Assembly: GCF_902167145.1 (NCBI RefSeq)
Contig: NC_050104.1
Span: forward strand, 95,553,849-95,617,848
Source: Zea mays
Taxonomy: Eukaryota; Streptophyta; Magnoliopsida; Poales; Poaceae
Length of the DNA: 64,000 nt
Direction of reading: 5' to 3'
Shown: positions 11,052 through 24,300 of the stretch, piece by piece
Position numbering within the stretch: the first letter of the stretch is position 1
Layout of the letters: each line of letters begins with the position of its first letter
Notes under the pieces: model-generated
What the model was told of the DNA's origin: nothing
What the model saw: the letters and a program-made list of their open reading frames with translations, nothing else
The model's database searches: none
Position numbers and translations under genes: made by a program

Positions 11052-11930
11052 GCTTCCGACTGTAGTTTGGTGGAAAGATATGTTACTTCGATTGCCATAT
11101 ATGCTTTTTGCCTCAGGATCACCCGTTCAGATTCGAGAGTAACGCTTTTAGAAAGGACATGATTGTGATGAGGGGACCACCCAAGCGTCTTAGTGGTCTA
11201 GATATTCTCGCGAGACTTAATGATTTCAAACTAAACGAACATGGAAATCGGTTTGAAGGTTTTGGAACCAAGCATAATTGGACTCACAAATGTGGTCTAT
11301 GGGAACTCCCTTATGTGAAAGCCTTGATTCTGATGCATAACATTGACATCATGCACCAAGAACGAAATATGGGTGAAAGCTATATCAGCACTTGCCTGAA
11401 TATCACTTACAAACAAAATACAACCCTAAGCTAGAAAAAGACTTGGCCTTAATTTGTTGTCGACCAACTCTGGAGCTAGGAGAGAATGAGAACAAGCCAC
11501 ATGCTCCTTACAGTATTCAACTTAACTGGAATAAACAATTGATGAAATGGTTGAAAAACTTAAAGTTCCCTGATGGTTACGCCATGGGCTGTAGAAGGTC
11601 TGTGAGTTTGAAGACGGGCAAGTTTTCCGGGTTGAAGAGTCATGACTACCATATAATAATGGAAAGACTCCTTCCTGTTATGTTCCGTGGTTTTGTAAAA
11701 GATGATGTGTGGAAAGCATTAGCGGAGCTAAGCTACTTTTATAGACATCTTTGTGCTAAAGAAATAAAAAAAGAAATGATGGAGAAGCTTGAGCAACAAA
11801 TACCGATTTTTGTATGCAAACTTGAAAAAAATATTTCCTCTGGGTTTATTCAATCCGATGCAACATATACTTGTTCACCTACCATACAAAGCTAAGGTAG
11901 GCGGTGCTATCCAATATAGATGGATGTATC
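11052..11930 (+). pseudogene. CACTA (En/Spm) TNP2-like transposase fragment
   Basis: The first piece (about 11100-11434) has LPQDHPFRFESNAFRKDM, then HNWTHKCGLWELPYVKALIL and LMHNIDIMHQERN, typical of the TNP2 transposase family. A frameshift near 11430 leads into a DUF4218-like part (RPTLELGENENKPHAPYS, LKFPDGYAMGCRRSVSLKTG, GLKSHDYHIIMERLLPVMF) and then the start of KVGGAIQYRWMY. The reading stops where the LTR of element D begins at 11931. Element E abuts the left end, so this is a host fragment caught between two insertions. The rest of the transposon is not visible to the right of D. Confidence 0.88.
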
Positions 11931-13260
11931 TAAGAGCACCTAGAGGGGGGTGAATAGGTTATCCTGTAAAAATCAAGTCTAAACAACACAAACATGGTTT
12001 ATAATAAATGTTAGTGGGATTAAAACCAAGATGATATGAATAGATAGAAGAGAACTCTTCACTTGATTGTTCCATTAGGATATGTATTGAACTTGGAAAT
12101 AATAGCGCAAGTGAATAGGTGAAAACTTTATGGAAGAAAACAATCACAATAGAAATGTGCACAAGTGACACAGTGATTTTATCCCATGGTTCGGCCAATG
12201 CCTACTGCACGTTGTGGTGACCACCTTTGGTCAAGGATTGCACTCAATCCCTCTCAAGTGATCCAAAGATCAAACTTGAGTACCACAGTTTTCTATCTTA
12301 TCTCAAGTTTTCCCATTGTGAGGAATCTCCATAATTTGGAGTGTCTCACCCTTACACAATTGGTCACAATTAAACCACAAGAGTAAGGGAGGGAATGGAA
12401 CCATACACACGAGACAAACTTGCAGCGACTCACACACACAAAACGAGAGAGAGGAGCACAAAGACAGCACAGCGGAGTTACAACTCAAAACAAGTGCCCA
12501 AATCTCAATCTACTAAAGCAAAGGCATGAATTCATTGTCTCGGTGTTGTTGGATGTTCAATGACTAATTGGTGTGGTGCTCCATGCACCTAGGGGTTCCT
12601 TTTATAGTTCCAAAGCAGCTAGGAGCCATTTGAGTTCCATTTGGAAGGGTCTGGTTGCCTTCTGTTCGTGGGCACACCGGATAGTACGGTGCACCACCGG
12701 ACAGTGAACAGTGTGCGATTCCCTTCCTTTTATGGTGAAGCCGACCATTGCAACCATAGACTCTCGTGGCACATCGGACAGTTTGGTGGCACACATGACA
12801 GTCCGATGCGACCTTCTGACCGTTGGCTGAGCCACGTGTCACCTGCTGATCGCGCGGTCGACTGTTGGCCGGGTGCGTGGCTGGCACACCGGACAGTCTG
12901 GTGAATTATAGCCATGGAACCCTCAGCATTTTCCCGAGAGCGGCATGTTCGCTGGGGCGCCAACCTGGGCACCAGACACGATCCGATGCACACCGGATAG
13001 TCCGGTGCACCACAGGCTGGTGCAAGTCTGACTCGCCTGAGCCAAACTTCTTCGATTCGATTTTTCTCACTTTGAGAAGGTTCCAAGCATTTAGTAGAAT
13101 AATGTTAGTACCAAAAACAATTTACTAAGTCTAGAATCATACCTTGCTTTTCCATTTGCATCATTTTAACTCTTTGCTCATATTTAGACAAAACAATATG
13201 TGTTGAGCATCTAATCACCAAAACATAATAGAAATGGCCCAAGGGCACATTTCCCTTTCA
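11931..13260 (-). repeat. 3' LTR of element D (1330 bp)
   Basis: The minus strand starts TGAAAGGGAAATGTGCCC at 13260 and ends near GGTGCTCTTA at 11931, with one substitution in the canonical GGTGCTCTCA end. Decayed palindromes of the CACCGGACAGTCCGGTG type lie around 12670-13020. It is homologous to both LTRs of element F and to the 34701-35882 LTR. A polypurine tract (minus-strand AAAAAGGGGGAGAT) adjoins it at 13261. Confidence 0.9.
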
Positions 13261-14083
13261 ATCTCCCCCTTTTTGGTGATTTATGCCAACACATCAAAAG
13301 CAATTCAAAATGTAACAATATTTTCAAATGCAAGCTAAAGAGTGCAACTTGATGTCAAATTGGAGACCAATTAAATTGACATAGATTTTGGCATATTTGG
13401 ATCACTTTTGCCACCACTTGGTTTGTTTTCATAAAACGCATTCATTTTCCTATCTCTATGTCAAAAAACTTGTTTTGGCAAATCAAAACATTTTGAAGGC
13501 TCGATTTGATCAAATACCAAAACTCCCCCTTTTCACCATAATCGAATTTCTCCCCCGCAAGAGAGCGGTTTTTGCAATAAGAGGGTTTTGATCAAAAACC
13601 ATGTATTCTTACATTATAATTTTTTAAAAAATTCACAAGTGGTAGCTGATCCATTTGCTTTGGCCTTAATTTCTCCCCCTTTGGCATTAAGCACCAAAAT
13701 AGAAGAACTATTTGGCCCTTTAACCTCATTGCCTCACAAAAATCTCGAGTAAAACCAAAGGCAATGTGAAAACATGGAGTGGGACTTGGAACAAGATACA
13801 TAATACCGGAATGCAGTGGAAGCCTTTTCTTTGTCCAAGTCCACCTATTCCCTTTCAATCCATCTTTGAGACTATATCAAACTTACTCAAGCAAACATAT
13901 TAGTCTCAAAGGGGTCAAGTTGTAGTACATCCTCCCCTAAAGATGTGTGTCATTGCATATGGACTTGTGAGGTCCCGGGATGACTTGTACAACTTGAGCA
14001 CCAAAAATAAATAAAGACAAAATTACTTAAAAGAACACGATCGAAGGCATAAAGCACATGTATGCTATAGATCAATCCAAGTT
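13261..14083 (-). other. 3' non-coding region of D with multiple polypurine tracts
   Basis: On the plus strand, C-rich tracts such as CTCCCCCTTTT occur at about 13262, 13528, 13551 and 13671, with a weaker CCTCCCCTAAAG near 13931. On the element strand these are polypurine tracts. Repeated tracts before the 3' LTR are a described Sirevirus feature. No ORF of note and no envelope-like gene is seen here. Confidence 0.65.
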
Positions 14084-17000
14084 TCATGTATCTAAAACAT
14101 TTAGCTCACTACACAAACTGCAAAACCTTTTCTCATCTAAAGGCATGGTGAAGATATTGGCTAGCTGGTTCTCGGTGCTAATATGATAAATATCGATATC
14201 TCCCCTTTGCTGGTGGTCTCTCAGAAAGTGATGCCAGATGTCTATGTGCTTAGTGCGGCTGTGTTCAATAGGATTATCCGCCAAGAGGATTGCACTCTCA
14301 TTGTCACATAGGAGTGGGACTTTGCTCAGATTGTAGCCAAAGTTCTGGAGGGTTTGCCTCATCCAAAGTAGTTGCGTGCAACACTGTCCTGCGACAACAT
14401 ACTCAGCCTCAGCGGTGGATAGTGCAACAAATGTTTGTTTCTTAGAGCTCCAGGACACTAGGGACCTTCCTAGAAACTGACAAGTCCCTGATGTGCTCTT
14501 TCTATCAACCTTGCACCCAGCATATTCGGATCTGAATATCCAATTAAGTCAAAGGTAGAGCCCTTTGGATACGAGATCCCGAAGAAAGGCGTAGAAACTA
14601 AATATCTAAGAATTCGCTTCACGACCACAAGATGACATACCTTGGGGTCAGATTGAAATTTAGCACACATGCATATGCTAAGCATTATATCCGGTCTACT
14701 AGCACAAAGATAAAGTAAAGAACCTATCATAGACCGGTATGCCTTTTGATCAACGGACTTACCTCCTTTGTAGAGGTCCAAGTGTCCGTCTGTTCCCATC
14801 GACGTCTTAGCGGGCTTTGCATCCTTCATCCCAAACCTCTTGAGTAAGTCTTGAGTGTACTTCGTTTGGGAGATGAAGGTTCCTTCCTTGAGTTGCTTTA
14901 CATGGAATCCAAGGAAGTAGTTCAACTCACCCATCCTAGACATCTCGAATTTCTGCATCATTACCCTGCTAAACTCTTCACAAGACTTTTGATTAGTCGA
15001 ACCAAATATTATGTCATCGACATATATTTGGCATACAAACAAATCACCATTACAAGTCTTAGTCAAAAGAGTAGGATCCGCTTTCCCAACCTTGAAAGCA
15101 TTAGAAATGAGAAAGTCTCTAAGACATTCATACCATGCTCTTGGAGCTTGCTTAAGTCCATAGAGCGCCTTAGAGAGCTTATACACATGGTGGGGACACC
15201 TGTCATCCTCGAAGCCACTGGGTTGTTCCACGTATACTTCCTCCTTGATTGGTCCGTTGAAGAAAGTTCTCTTCATGTCCATTTGAAAAAACTTAAACGA
15301 GTGGTGAGCAACATAGGCCAATAATATGCGTATTGACTCGAGCCTAGCTACAGGAGCAAAAGTCTCCTCAAAATCCAAACCTGCAACTTGGGAATAACCC
15401 TTTGCCACAAGTCGAGCCTTGTTCCTTGTCACCACCCCGTGCTCATCTTGCTTGTTGCGGAACACCCACTTGGTTCCCACAACATTTTTCTTTGGACGTG
15501 GCACCAGGCTCCATACTTCATTTCTCTTGAAGTTATTGAGCTCTCCCTGCATGGCCAACACCCAATAAGGATCCTACAAGGCTTCTTCTACCCTGAAAGG
15601 CTCAATAGAAGAAACAAAAGAGTAAGGTTTACAAAAATTAGCTAAACGTGAACGAGTGGTTACTCCCTTGCTGATGTCATCCAGAATCTGATCCACTGGA
15701 TGATTTCTTTGGATGGTTGCCTAGACTTGAGTTGGAGGTTCTTGTTGTGCTTCTTCCTCTTTATCCTTTTCTTCATGTGCTCCCCCTTGATTCATGCCTG
15801 CATCTTGAGGTACCCGTTCCTCATCTTGAGTTAGGGGATGCACCAGTGTTGAGGAAGATGGTTGATCTTGATTTTGTTGTTCCTGCGGTCGCACATCACC
15901 TATTGCCATAGTTCGCATTACGACCGTTAGAACTTCATCCTCATCTACATCATCAAGATCAACTTGCTCTCTTGGAGAGCCATTAGTCTCATCAAATACA
16001 ACGTCACTAGAGACTTCAACTAAACTTGATGATTTGTTGAAGACCCTATATGCCTTTGTATTTGAATCATAACCTAGTAAAAACCTTCTATAGCTTTGGG
16101 AGCAAATTTCAAATGTCTACCTTTCTTCACCAAGATGTATCATTTGCTCCAAAATACACAAAAGTACGAAACATTGGGTTTGTTACTAGTTAGGAGCTCG
16201 TAAGATGTCTTCTAGAGAAGGCATGAAGATAGAGCCGGTTTATGGTGTGGCAAGCTGTATTTACAACTTTCGACCAAAACCGCTCAGGCGTCTTGTATTC
16301 CCCAAGCATTGTCCTTGCCATGTCAATGAGCGTCCTGATCTTCTCTCTACTACACCATTTTGCTGTGGTGTGTAGGGAGCTGAGAACTCATGCTTGATGC
16401 CTTTTTCCTCAAGAAACTCTTCTACTTGAAGATTTTTAAATTTAGATCCATTGTCGCTCCTGATCTTCTTCACCTTGAGCTCAAACTCGTGATGAGCTCT
16501 CCTTAGGAAGCGCTTTAGAATACCCTGGGTTTCTGATTCATCCTGTAAAAAGAATACTCAAGTGAAGCGGGAAAAATCATCAACAATAACAAGACCATAC
16601 TTACTTCCCCCGATGCTAAGATAAGCAACAGGCCCGAAGAGATACATGTGGAGGAGTACCAGTGGTCTTGACGTTGTCATCACATTTTTTCCTGGATGAT
16701 TAGTTCCCACCTCCTTTCCTGCTTGGCACGCTGCACAAGGTCTGTCTTTCTCAAAATAGACATCGGTTAGTCCTAACACATGTTCTCCCTTTAGAATCTT
16801 ATGAAGGTTCTTCATTCCAACATGTGCTAGACGGTGGTGCCAGAGCCAACCCATATTAGTCTTAGCTATTAAACATGCATCTAGATCGGCATTTTCTTTA
16901 GTGAAATCTACTAAATAAAGCTTACCATCTAATACACCTTTAAAAGCTAATGAACCATCACTTCTTCTAAAGACAGATACATCAATATTTGTAAATAAAC

Positions 17001-17271
17001 AATTATATCCCATATGACATAATTGACTTACAGAAAGTAAATTGTAACCAAGCGATTCTACTAAGAACGCATTAGAAATTGAATGCTCGGTGGTGATGGC
17101 TATTTTCCCCAAACCTTTGACCTTGCCATGATTCCCATCTCTAAAGATGATCATGTCTTGGGAATCCTTATTCTTGATGTAGGAGGTGAACATTTTCTTC
17201 TCCCATGTCATGTGGTTTGTGCATCCACTATCAATAATCCAGCTTGTGCCCCCGGATGCATAAACCTGCAA
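14084..17271 (-). pseudogene. Pol of element D (protease, integrase, RT, RNase H), decayed
   Basis: The largest pieces are 17271-16558 (protease [11 protein letters not shown], pre-integrase [15 protein letters not shown], start of integrase), 16473-16261 (IRSDNGSKFKN and [12 protein letters not shown]), 15561-14470 (RT, with [11 protein letters not shown]) and 14458-14084 (RNase H, with [19 protein letters not shown] and [10 protein letters not shown]). Stops or frameshifts separate the pieces, including one near 16070 and several around 15580-15920 in the hypervariable linker between integrase and RT. It is co-linear with the intact pol of F (53575-56781), so the missing parts can be placed by alignment. 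Inactive. Confidence 0.9.
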
Positions 17272-19294
17272 GATGATTTAAGCTTGGGTTTTAGGTACCC
17301 AACTCTTGTTGGGTCCTACAAGGTTAGTCACATCGGACTTTGGAACCCAGATGCAAGTTTTGTCTCTATTGCACTTAGGCCCCAAATTTCTAGCAACTAC
17401 TTTATCATTTTTGCACATAAGTACAAATGAAGCATCATAAGTTTGATAAAGCATGGTTGGTCCATTTGATGTATTCCTAGGCATATGAGAAGCAACATGA
17501 TGAACATGGCACCTAGGTCTATTCCTACCATGAGCATACGAAGAGCTAGATGATGCAAACATGGCATGAGAATCAGAAACAACATTATGGTGAGTAGGAA
17601 AAACAACATGATTATGATGAATAATACTAGAAGCATTCTTAACATGAGCATACAAATAAGCATGATTCTTTCTATCATGAGAAGAATGAGAGCTACTAGC
17701 CATGGGAGCCTTCCCTTTCTCCTTGATGAGGTTGGAAGTCCTTGGGCTTGTTAAGTTCTTGATTCCCTTTTGAAAATCAAGTCCATCATTAATGGAGGGA
17801 TGTCTACCAATGGTATAGGCATCCCTAGCAAATTTTATTTTATCATTTTCATTCTTGCAGGTCCTAAGTTGAGCATTAAGATTTGCAATATCATTATTCA
17901 ACTTAAGAATGGTGGAAGCATGAGTATTGCAAGCATCAATATCTCAATCTTTACACCTATTACAAATAGACACATGCTCCACAGAAGGACTAGTAACATT
18001 CATTTTTTTCTAGCTTAGCATTTTAATCAGCATTTAAACTCTTAAGGCTAGACATAGATTCATTGCAAGAAGATAATTTAGAAGAAAGAATTTCATTTCT
18101 CTTAACTTCCAAAGCAAGGGATTTTTCAGCATTAACGAGCTTATCATGATCTTCGTAAAGAATGTCTTCTTGTTTTTCTAGCAACCTATCTTTCTCATTA
18201 AAAGCATCAATTAATTCAATGATTTTATCAACTTTAGTTCTATCTAAACCTTTAAATAGATCACTATAGTCTACATCATCATCGGATTCCTCATCACTAC
18301 AAGAAGAGTACTTTGGTGTATCTCATGTACGTACCTTCTTCTCCTTAGTCATGAGGCATGTGTGATGTTCATTGGGGAAGAGGGAGTACTTGTCAAAGGC
18401 GGAGGCAACTAGTCCTTCATCGTCGAAGTCGAATGAAGAACAATCGAAGTTCATTCCTTGCCAATGTGCGTCTCGCCCTTCGCCTTCCTGTAGTTTTTCT
18501 TCCTCTCCTTCTTCCCTTTCTTTTCTTGTACCTGGTCATTGTCATTATCGAAACATTGTGCTATAAAATGACTAGACTTACCACATTTGAAGCAGGAGCG
18601 TTTTCCCTTTGATTTATTCTTGTTGGGATACTCCTTGCGTCCCTTCAAAGTGGTCTTGAAGCACTTGATTACAAGCGACATTTCATCCTCGTTGAGCCCG
18701 GTAGCCTCCACTTGTACCACCTTGTTAGGTAGCGCCTCCTTGCTACTTGTTGCCTAGAGGGCAATGGGATGCGGCTCGTAGAGTGGAAGTGGTCCATTGG
18801 CGATGTCATCAACATACCTAGCTTCCTTTACCATCATATGCCCGCTTATGGATTTTCCGAGAATTTCCTCGGGCGTCACCTTGGTGTACCTAGGATTCTC
18901 ACTGATAAGGTTTACAAGATGAGGGTCAATAATAGTAAATGACCTTAGCATGAGTCGAACGATGTCATAATTCGTCCATCTTGTGGTCCCATAGCTTCAG
19001 ATCTTGTTCACCAGGGTCTTGAGCCTATTGTATGTTTCGGTTGGCTCCTCTCCCCTTTTCATGGCGAATCTCTCAAGCTCACCTTCCACCAGTTCCATCT
19101 TTGTAATCATGGTGGCGTCATTACCCTCATGAGAGATTTTGAGGGTATCTTATATTTGTTTGGCATGGTCTAAGCCACATACTTTATTCTATTCATCCCT
19201 GCACAGAGATGCTAACAAAACAGTGGTAGCTTGGACATTTTATGTATTTGCTCATAAATAAAAACAGGATTATCACTAGTATCGAAATGCATTA

Positions 19295-19984
19295 TGTTGG
19301 TCACTTTTTCTCAATTGCTGTGATTAAAGAACAAGGCAACACAATTGTTAAAGATTAAGGACCTTCGTCCGTCGAAGCATTATTTCCTTTCGGATATAAT
19401 GATTTGCGGACGAAGGTCATGAAGGACACACACACACCTTCATGATTTATGAGAATAGAAATCCATAGTGATAATATATTATCTATTCATTCATTCATTC
19501 ATTCTTATATTTATTTCATAATAGATATACATGAACATTAACTGGATGTATATTACATTGATACGTTTGGCTTGATTGAATGCATAGATGCGAGAGCAAT
19601 TACAATCCAGCGTGAATAGTACGGGGGTACTGTTCACCTATTTATAGGCACGGGACGCAGCCCGAGTAAAAATACATTTATGACCTTAACATGTACTCAT
19701 AATTGAAACATAAATCATTAGGGACTAACTAGTCTTTTCCTCTTCGGCTCGGCATCATGCTTGATCTTCGTCGCCACTTTGATATTCATCGTTGCCGTTT
19801 TCATATAGCTTCGGTATTCATCGTTGCCGTTTTCAAGCAATGTCTTCATCTTAAGGACCTTCGGCGGAGAAGAAGACTCCCATCTCGAACCTTTACAACG
19901 AAGCTCCTATAGTATTCAACAGTATGCTAGAAACAAATGATTAGTTATGTTTTTAGAACTTTCGGAAGAGGAAGGCCCCCAACA
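19295..19984 (-). repeat. 3' LTR of element C (690 bp)
   Basis: It has TG..CA borders. On the plus strand it starts TGTTGGTCAC and ends GGCCCCCAACA, next to the polypurine tract GTAGCCCCTCGC (plus strand). It carries an (ATTC)n run at about 19483-19503 that is shorter in the partner LTR. The TATA (plus-strand CTATTTATAGG) near 19638-19648 is followed, on the element strand, by the inverted repeat described in the findings. Confidence 0.88.
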
Positions 19985-20138
19985 GTAGCCCCTCGCTATA
20001 TTAGTTTGTTTCTTTGTAACAAATTTAGATTGCAAAATGAACGAAGGCCTTTAGCCGAAGGTCCGAAAAACACCTTCCCTTCGCTAGAATAGCGAAACAT
20101 TCTGTATTGTGGGCCCCACCGCTCAGTGGTACTTTGTG

Positions 20139-20146
20139 TATATATA
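20139..20146 (+). promoter_or_regulatory. TATA box of the antisense gene of C
   Basis: TATATATA on the plus strand lies between the 3' LTR of C and the antisense ATG at 20275, 136 bases upstream of it. A TATA box at nearly the same distance is found in B, G and H. Confidence 0.65.
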
Positions 20147-20331
20147 CAAAGGCGTGCACTGAGAATATTTTTCATGCAATCTAGCTTTTGTGTTGTGATT
20201 GTTGTTTTAGCTTTCTTCTTCTGCGAGTGCAATTGTTTTTTGAGCTTCAGCTTTTTGCTATGATCATCACCGAAATGGCCGAAGATAAGAAAAGTGTAGA
20301 CTCCACTCTCGCTAGTTTCTACGAAGCCATG

Positions 20332-21004
20332 TGTTGGGGACTTGTTCTCAAATACTATGAATTAAGAACAAGGCAACACAAGATGTTAAATGTTAATGCC
20401 CTTCGTCCTTCGAAGCATTATTTCCCTTAGGATATAATGATCTTCAGACGAAGGTTATGAAGGACATACCTTCATCATCGCAATATACGTTAAATAAAAG
20501 AAGGAGCATATGACATATGAAACAACATAAACTGTCATATAACATTATTAACTCATTATTATTCATTATATCATCATGTAAAAACAGGAACAATATTGAA
20601 TTACAAAGGTACCTTCGGCTTGTCAGAAGGCAAAAAAGCACAAGCGTGACGCAAAAGCAGGTACAAGTCAGCGTGAACAGTATGGGGGTACTGTTCACCT
20701 ATTTATAGGCGCAAGACACAGCCTATGAGAAATTACAGTCATGCCCTTCACATTTACTATTGGCTTATAGAAAAATCTATGAGGACTGGATAGCCTTTTC
20801 CCCTTTAAGTCGGTTCCTTTTCCCGTGATTGAGCCAAAGCTCCTTTGTGCATAGCTTCGGAGCTGCGACAACCTTCATCACGATCATGTCCTCATCCTAT
20901 ATGCCTTTAATGCTGAATCCGAAGGTACCTATTTATAAATCAAACTTGACAAACACTGTTAAATTACGTTTTTGAGGACCTTCGGAGGACGAAGGCCCCC
21001 AACA
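20332..21004 (-). repeat. 3' LTR of element B (673 bp)
   Basis: On the plus strand it reads TGTTGGGGACTTGTTCTC to CGAAGGCCCCCAACA. The next bases, GTAGCCCCTCGC, are the polypurine tract on the element strand. Compared with the 5' LTR it has an extra AGA near 20500 and an extra C near 20823. Confidence 0.92.
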
Positions 21005-21161
21005 GTAGCCCCTCGCAGTATTAATTTGTTTTAGGATAACGAATTCAGACTGCGACATGGACGAAGGCCTTAAGCCGAAGGTCCGAAAAAACACCTTCCT
21101 TTTGCTAGAATAGCAACAGTCAATGACAGTCGGGACCCTCCAATTTGGAACGCGCCGAGCG

Positions 21162-21170
21162 TATAAATAA
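21162..21170 (+). promoter_or_regulatory. TATA box of the antisense gene of B
   Basis: TATAAATAA on the plus strand, 159 bases upstream of the ATG at 21321 and outside the LTR. The same nonamer occurs upstream of the antisense gene in G, at a similar distance. Confidence 0.75.
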
Positions 21171-21320
21171 GAACTCACCCTGACCACATTTGGTACGCTG
21201 TTTTTGCCACTTGCTTTGTTTACTCAATTTTATAGCTCTTGCTCACCAACGCTTGCTTAGTTTCTCAAGCTTTCTAAGCTTCGGTATGGAGGATACATTT
21301 TCGCCATTTCCAAAGAAAAG

Positions 21321-24300
21321 ATGTCTCAAGACAAGAAAGTTTCTGCTGAGACGAAGCTCACCGAAGAGGAGAAGCTCTTTGAGAATAAGAAAACCGTTGA
21401 TCCTTATATAGCTGGGTTTTTGGAATCAATGGCAAAATCAAATACAGCGAAGATTACAAAAGAGATATTGGAAGGCCTATCTGAAGATACTGGCGACAGT
21501 GACAGTTATGATGCTGAAAGTGGAGGTGAAGATTCTGAGGACCGACCCTGGAGGCCAAGTCATGCGATTTTCGAAAAATTGACCATCAAACAAAATCACC
21601 TTGAGAGCATGAGAGGAAGATACTTTCGGGATATGTCTATTGTGAGAGCTGGCGGAGACAACAACGTCCCTGCCCCTGAGGAAAACGAAGTTGTGATTTA
21701 CCGAAGCTTCTTCAAAGCTGGGCTTCGGTTTCCATTAAGCAGGTTTGTGGTCGAAGTGTTGAAAATTTATCAGATCTTCCTTCATCAGATAACCCCCGAA
21801 GCTATTATTAGAATGGGAATTTTTGTCTGGGCTGTTAGAAGCCAGGGAGTGGAACCAAGCGCGAAATGTTTCTGCAGTATGCATGAACTTGCATATGATA
21901 CGAAAGCCATGGGCAAGGAACAATATCACAATAACTTTGGCTGTTATGGATTTACTGCCCGCCCCAACGCAAGCTATCCGGTGCCAACATACCGAAAGAG
22001 GTGGCCTGGAGCCTGGATGGAGGAATGGTTTTATGTGAAGAATGACTTGAAGGCAAGAGAAGATATCAAAGAAGTTATTATGCGCCCCATTTGGTCCCGC
22101 TTTGGCCTTCGAAGGCCAAAGGTTAAGATTGACGAAGCCCGTGAAACATGCCAAAAAACTTTTGGTACTGTCTGCTTTTTTATTGGTACAAGAGATTTAA
22201 TCCAGGAGCATATAGCGTTCAGAGTATGGCCACTTGTAGAGAACTGGTAAATGCCGAAGGAGACAGTCACCAAGTCTGGCGAAGGTGAGCTGGTTCGACT
22301 GAAATACACCTTCAAGTACGGAGATAAATTTGATGAACCGAATGATGACTGGCTGAAAAGTATCGAAGCTATAAGTGATGAACTGCTTGGGCCGTATTCC
22401 AAAGCAGAAGATAATGCATTATCTGCATCCTTTGGTGGCCGGGGAAAAAAGAGATTGAATAGAGTTTTCGATGCCATTGGTTTTGTTTACCCACACTACT
22501 GCTAATCGCTGCGGGGACGGGGAAAGAAGAGGAAGACTGCTGCTTCGACCAAGGCTGCTGCTTTGGCCACTCTAGATGAGCCTGCGCCGAAGAGCAATAA
22601 GTTGAAGGTTCTCACCCATCGGCCACGCTATATTGAGCCGGCCGTGGTGCCTGAGTTTGGCGGGGAGACTTCTTCAACTGCTGAACCAAAGGAGCCTATT
22701 CCTCCTACGCAGAAGGCTGAAGAACCGGCTACCATGCCAAAGGCGTCCTCAGCCGAACTAGCTGAGTCAAAGGCTGGTGGAGATAAGGTCGAAGAACCAA
22801 AGACTGAAGAAACAAAAATATTATAAATTTTAAGCCCTTCGACGAAAGTAACAGTGCCGAAGGCACAAAAAAGTCTTACGGCAACCCCGAAAAGAAAAAG
22901 GATGGTAAATGTACTAGACGTGCTAGAAACAGTAAAGGCTTCAAGCTCTACTCCTTCAAGGAAAATTGCCGAGGCTTCGAAAATGCAAACCGAAGCTAAG
23001 ACAGAGCCGGCCGAAACTGAAGCTGCAGTAGGCCAAGCTAGTGTCGAAGCTGGACCTTCAGAGCCTACTGAGAAAAAACCTTCGGAAATTGAAGAGAAAG
23101 CAGCGGAGGAAGGGGTTGTAGATCAAACTTTGCCTAAAAAAGCTGTCGCTCCTGCTCCTGAAGCTTTAAAAGAAAGTATTGAATATATCATCTGTCATGC
23201 TTCGGGAAAAAGACTCTCTAAAGAAGAAGAACGAGAAGCTCAACACTATGCCCAGAAGCTGAAATATCCAAAGGGGGCATTAGTGTTCAACGGCAGTGGA
23301 GAAGAAGATTTTTTGTACTGTCTCTCGGATAGCAAAGAGATATATGTTTGCCGGAAGATGGGTAGAAGTTTCGGATTCCCAACGTTATAAGATAGCCTCT
23401 CAGTACTGTCGAAGGATGAATTAGCTGACAGTTTAGCATATAATAGCATAAAGGTATGAAAATCAATTTTTGTATTTGAAAACGAATTATTTATTTATAC
23501 TTAATACTATACTCCTCTTGCAGGGCTTGATCCTTAGCAATGCCCTCAGGGCGCAGAAAAATATCGAAGATGAAGGATGCATAATGGCTCTGAACAATCT
23601 TCGTTCAGAGGTGATTGAACTAAGGAACGAAGGCCTTGAAAAGGATAAAATATTAATTTCATTGGTAAACAAGATAAAGGAAGACGAAACTAGTTCCAAA
23701 GTTCAAGCTGAGGCCAAAAAGAGTGAAATTGAAGACCTTCGGAAGCAATTAGCTGAGGCCAAATTAAAATGCGTTGTTGCCGAAGCTGATCGAGATGCCA
23801 GCGAATACTGGAAAAATTATTTTGAAAAAACAGTTGTAGAGCTTCGCGCATCCAAAGAAAAATGTTTTGAAAAATCTATGGAGTGTGTGAAAAAGATAAA
23901 GACTAGCTTCGCCAACGTGGGCACCTACTCAAACGAAGACAACTTCATACGGGGCGACCCTGAGGGCGTCATCGAGTGGATCAGTAGTGAAGCCGAAGCT
24001 TTTGAGTGATCGTGGGGACGTCTGCGCATTCTCTGGCGCGAGAGGAGTTGCAGCCGTCCTGGAGAAGGCGGGGTTGCGAACATGTTAAAACCTTGGCCCA
24101 GGCCGAAGCTGCCTTTTCTGTTGACGACACGAAGGACCCTTCGACCGAAGCAAGTTTATTGGGCGGCAATTTTTTCACTGACATTTGGGACAATGGCGGC
24201 CGAGGAATGGCTCATGAAATAATAAAGAAGAATGAAAAAGATATCCACGACTCTCGAGAAGAAGCAAAGAAAGTTGAGAAAGCTGCAGAATTTGAGAAAC

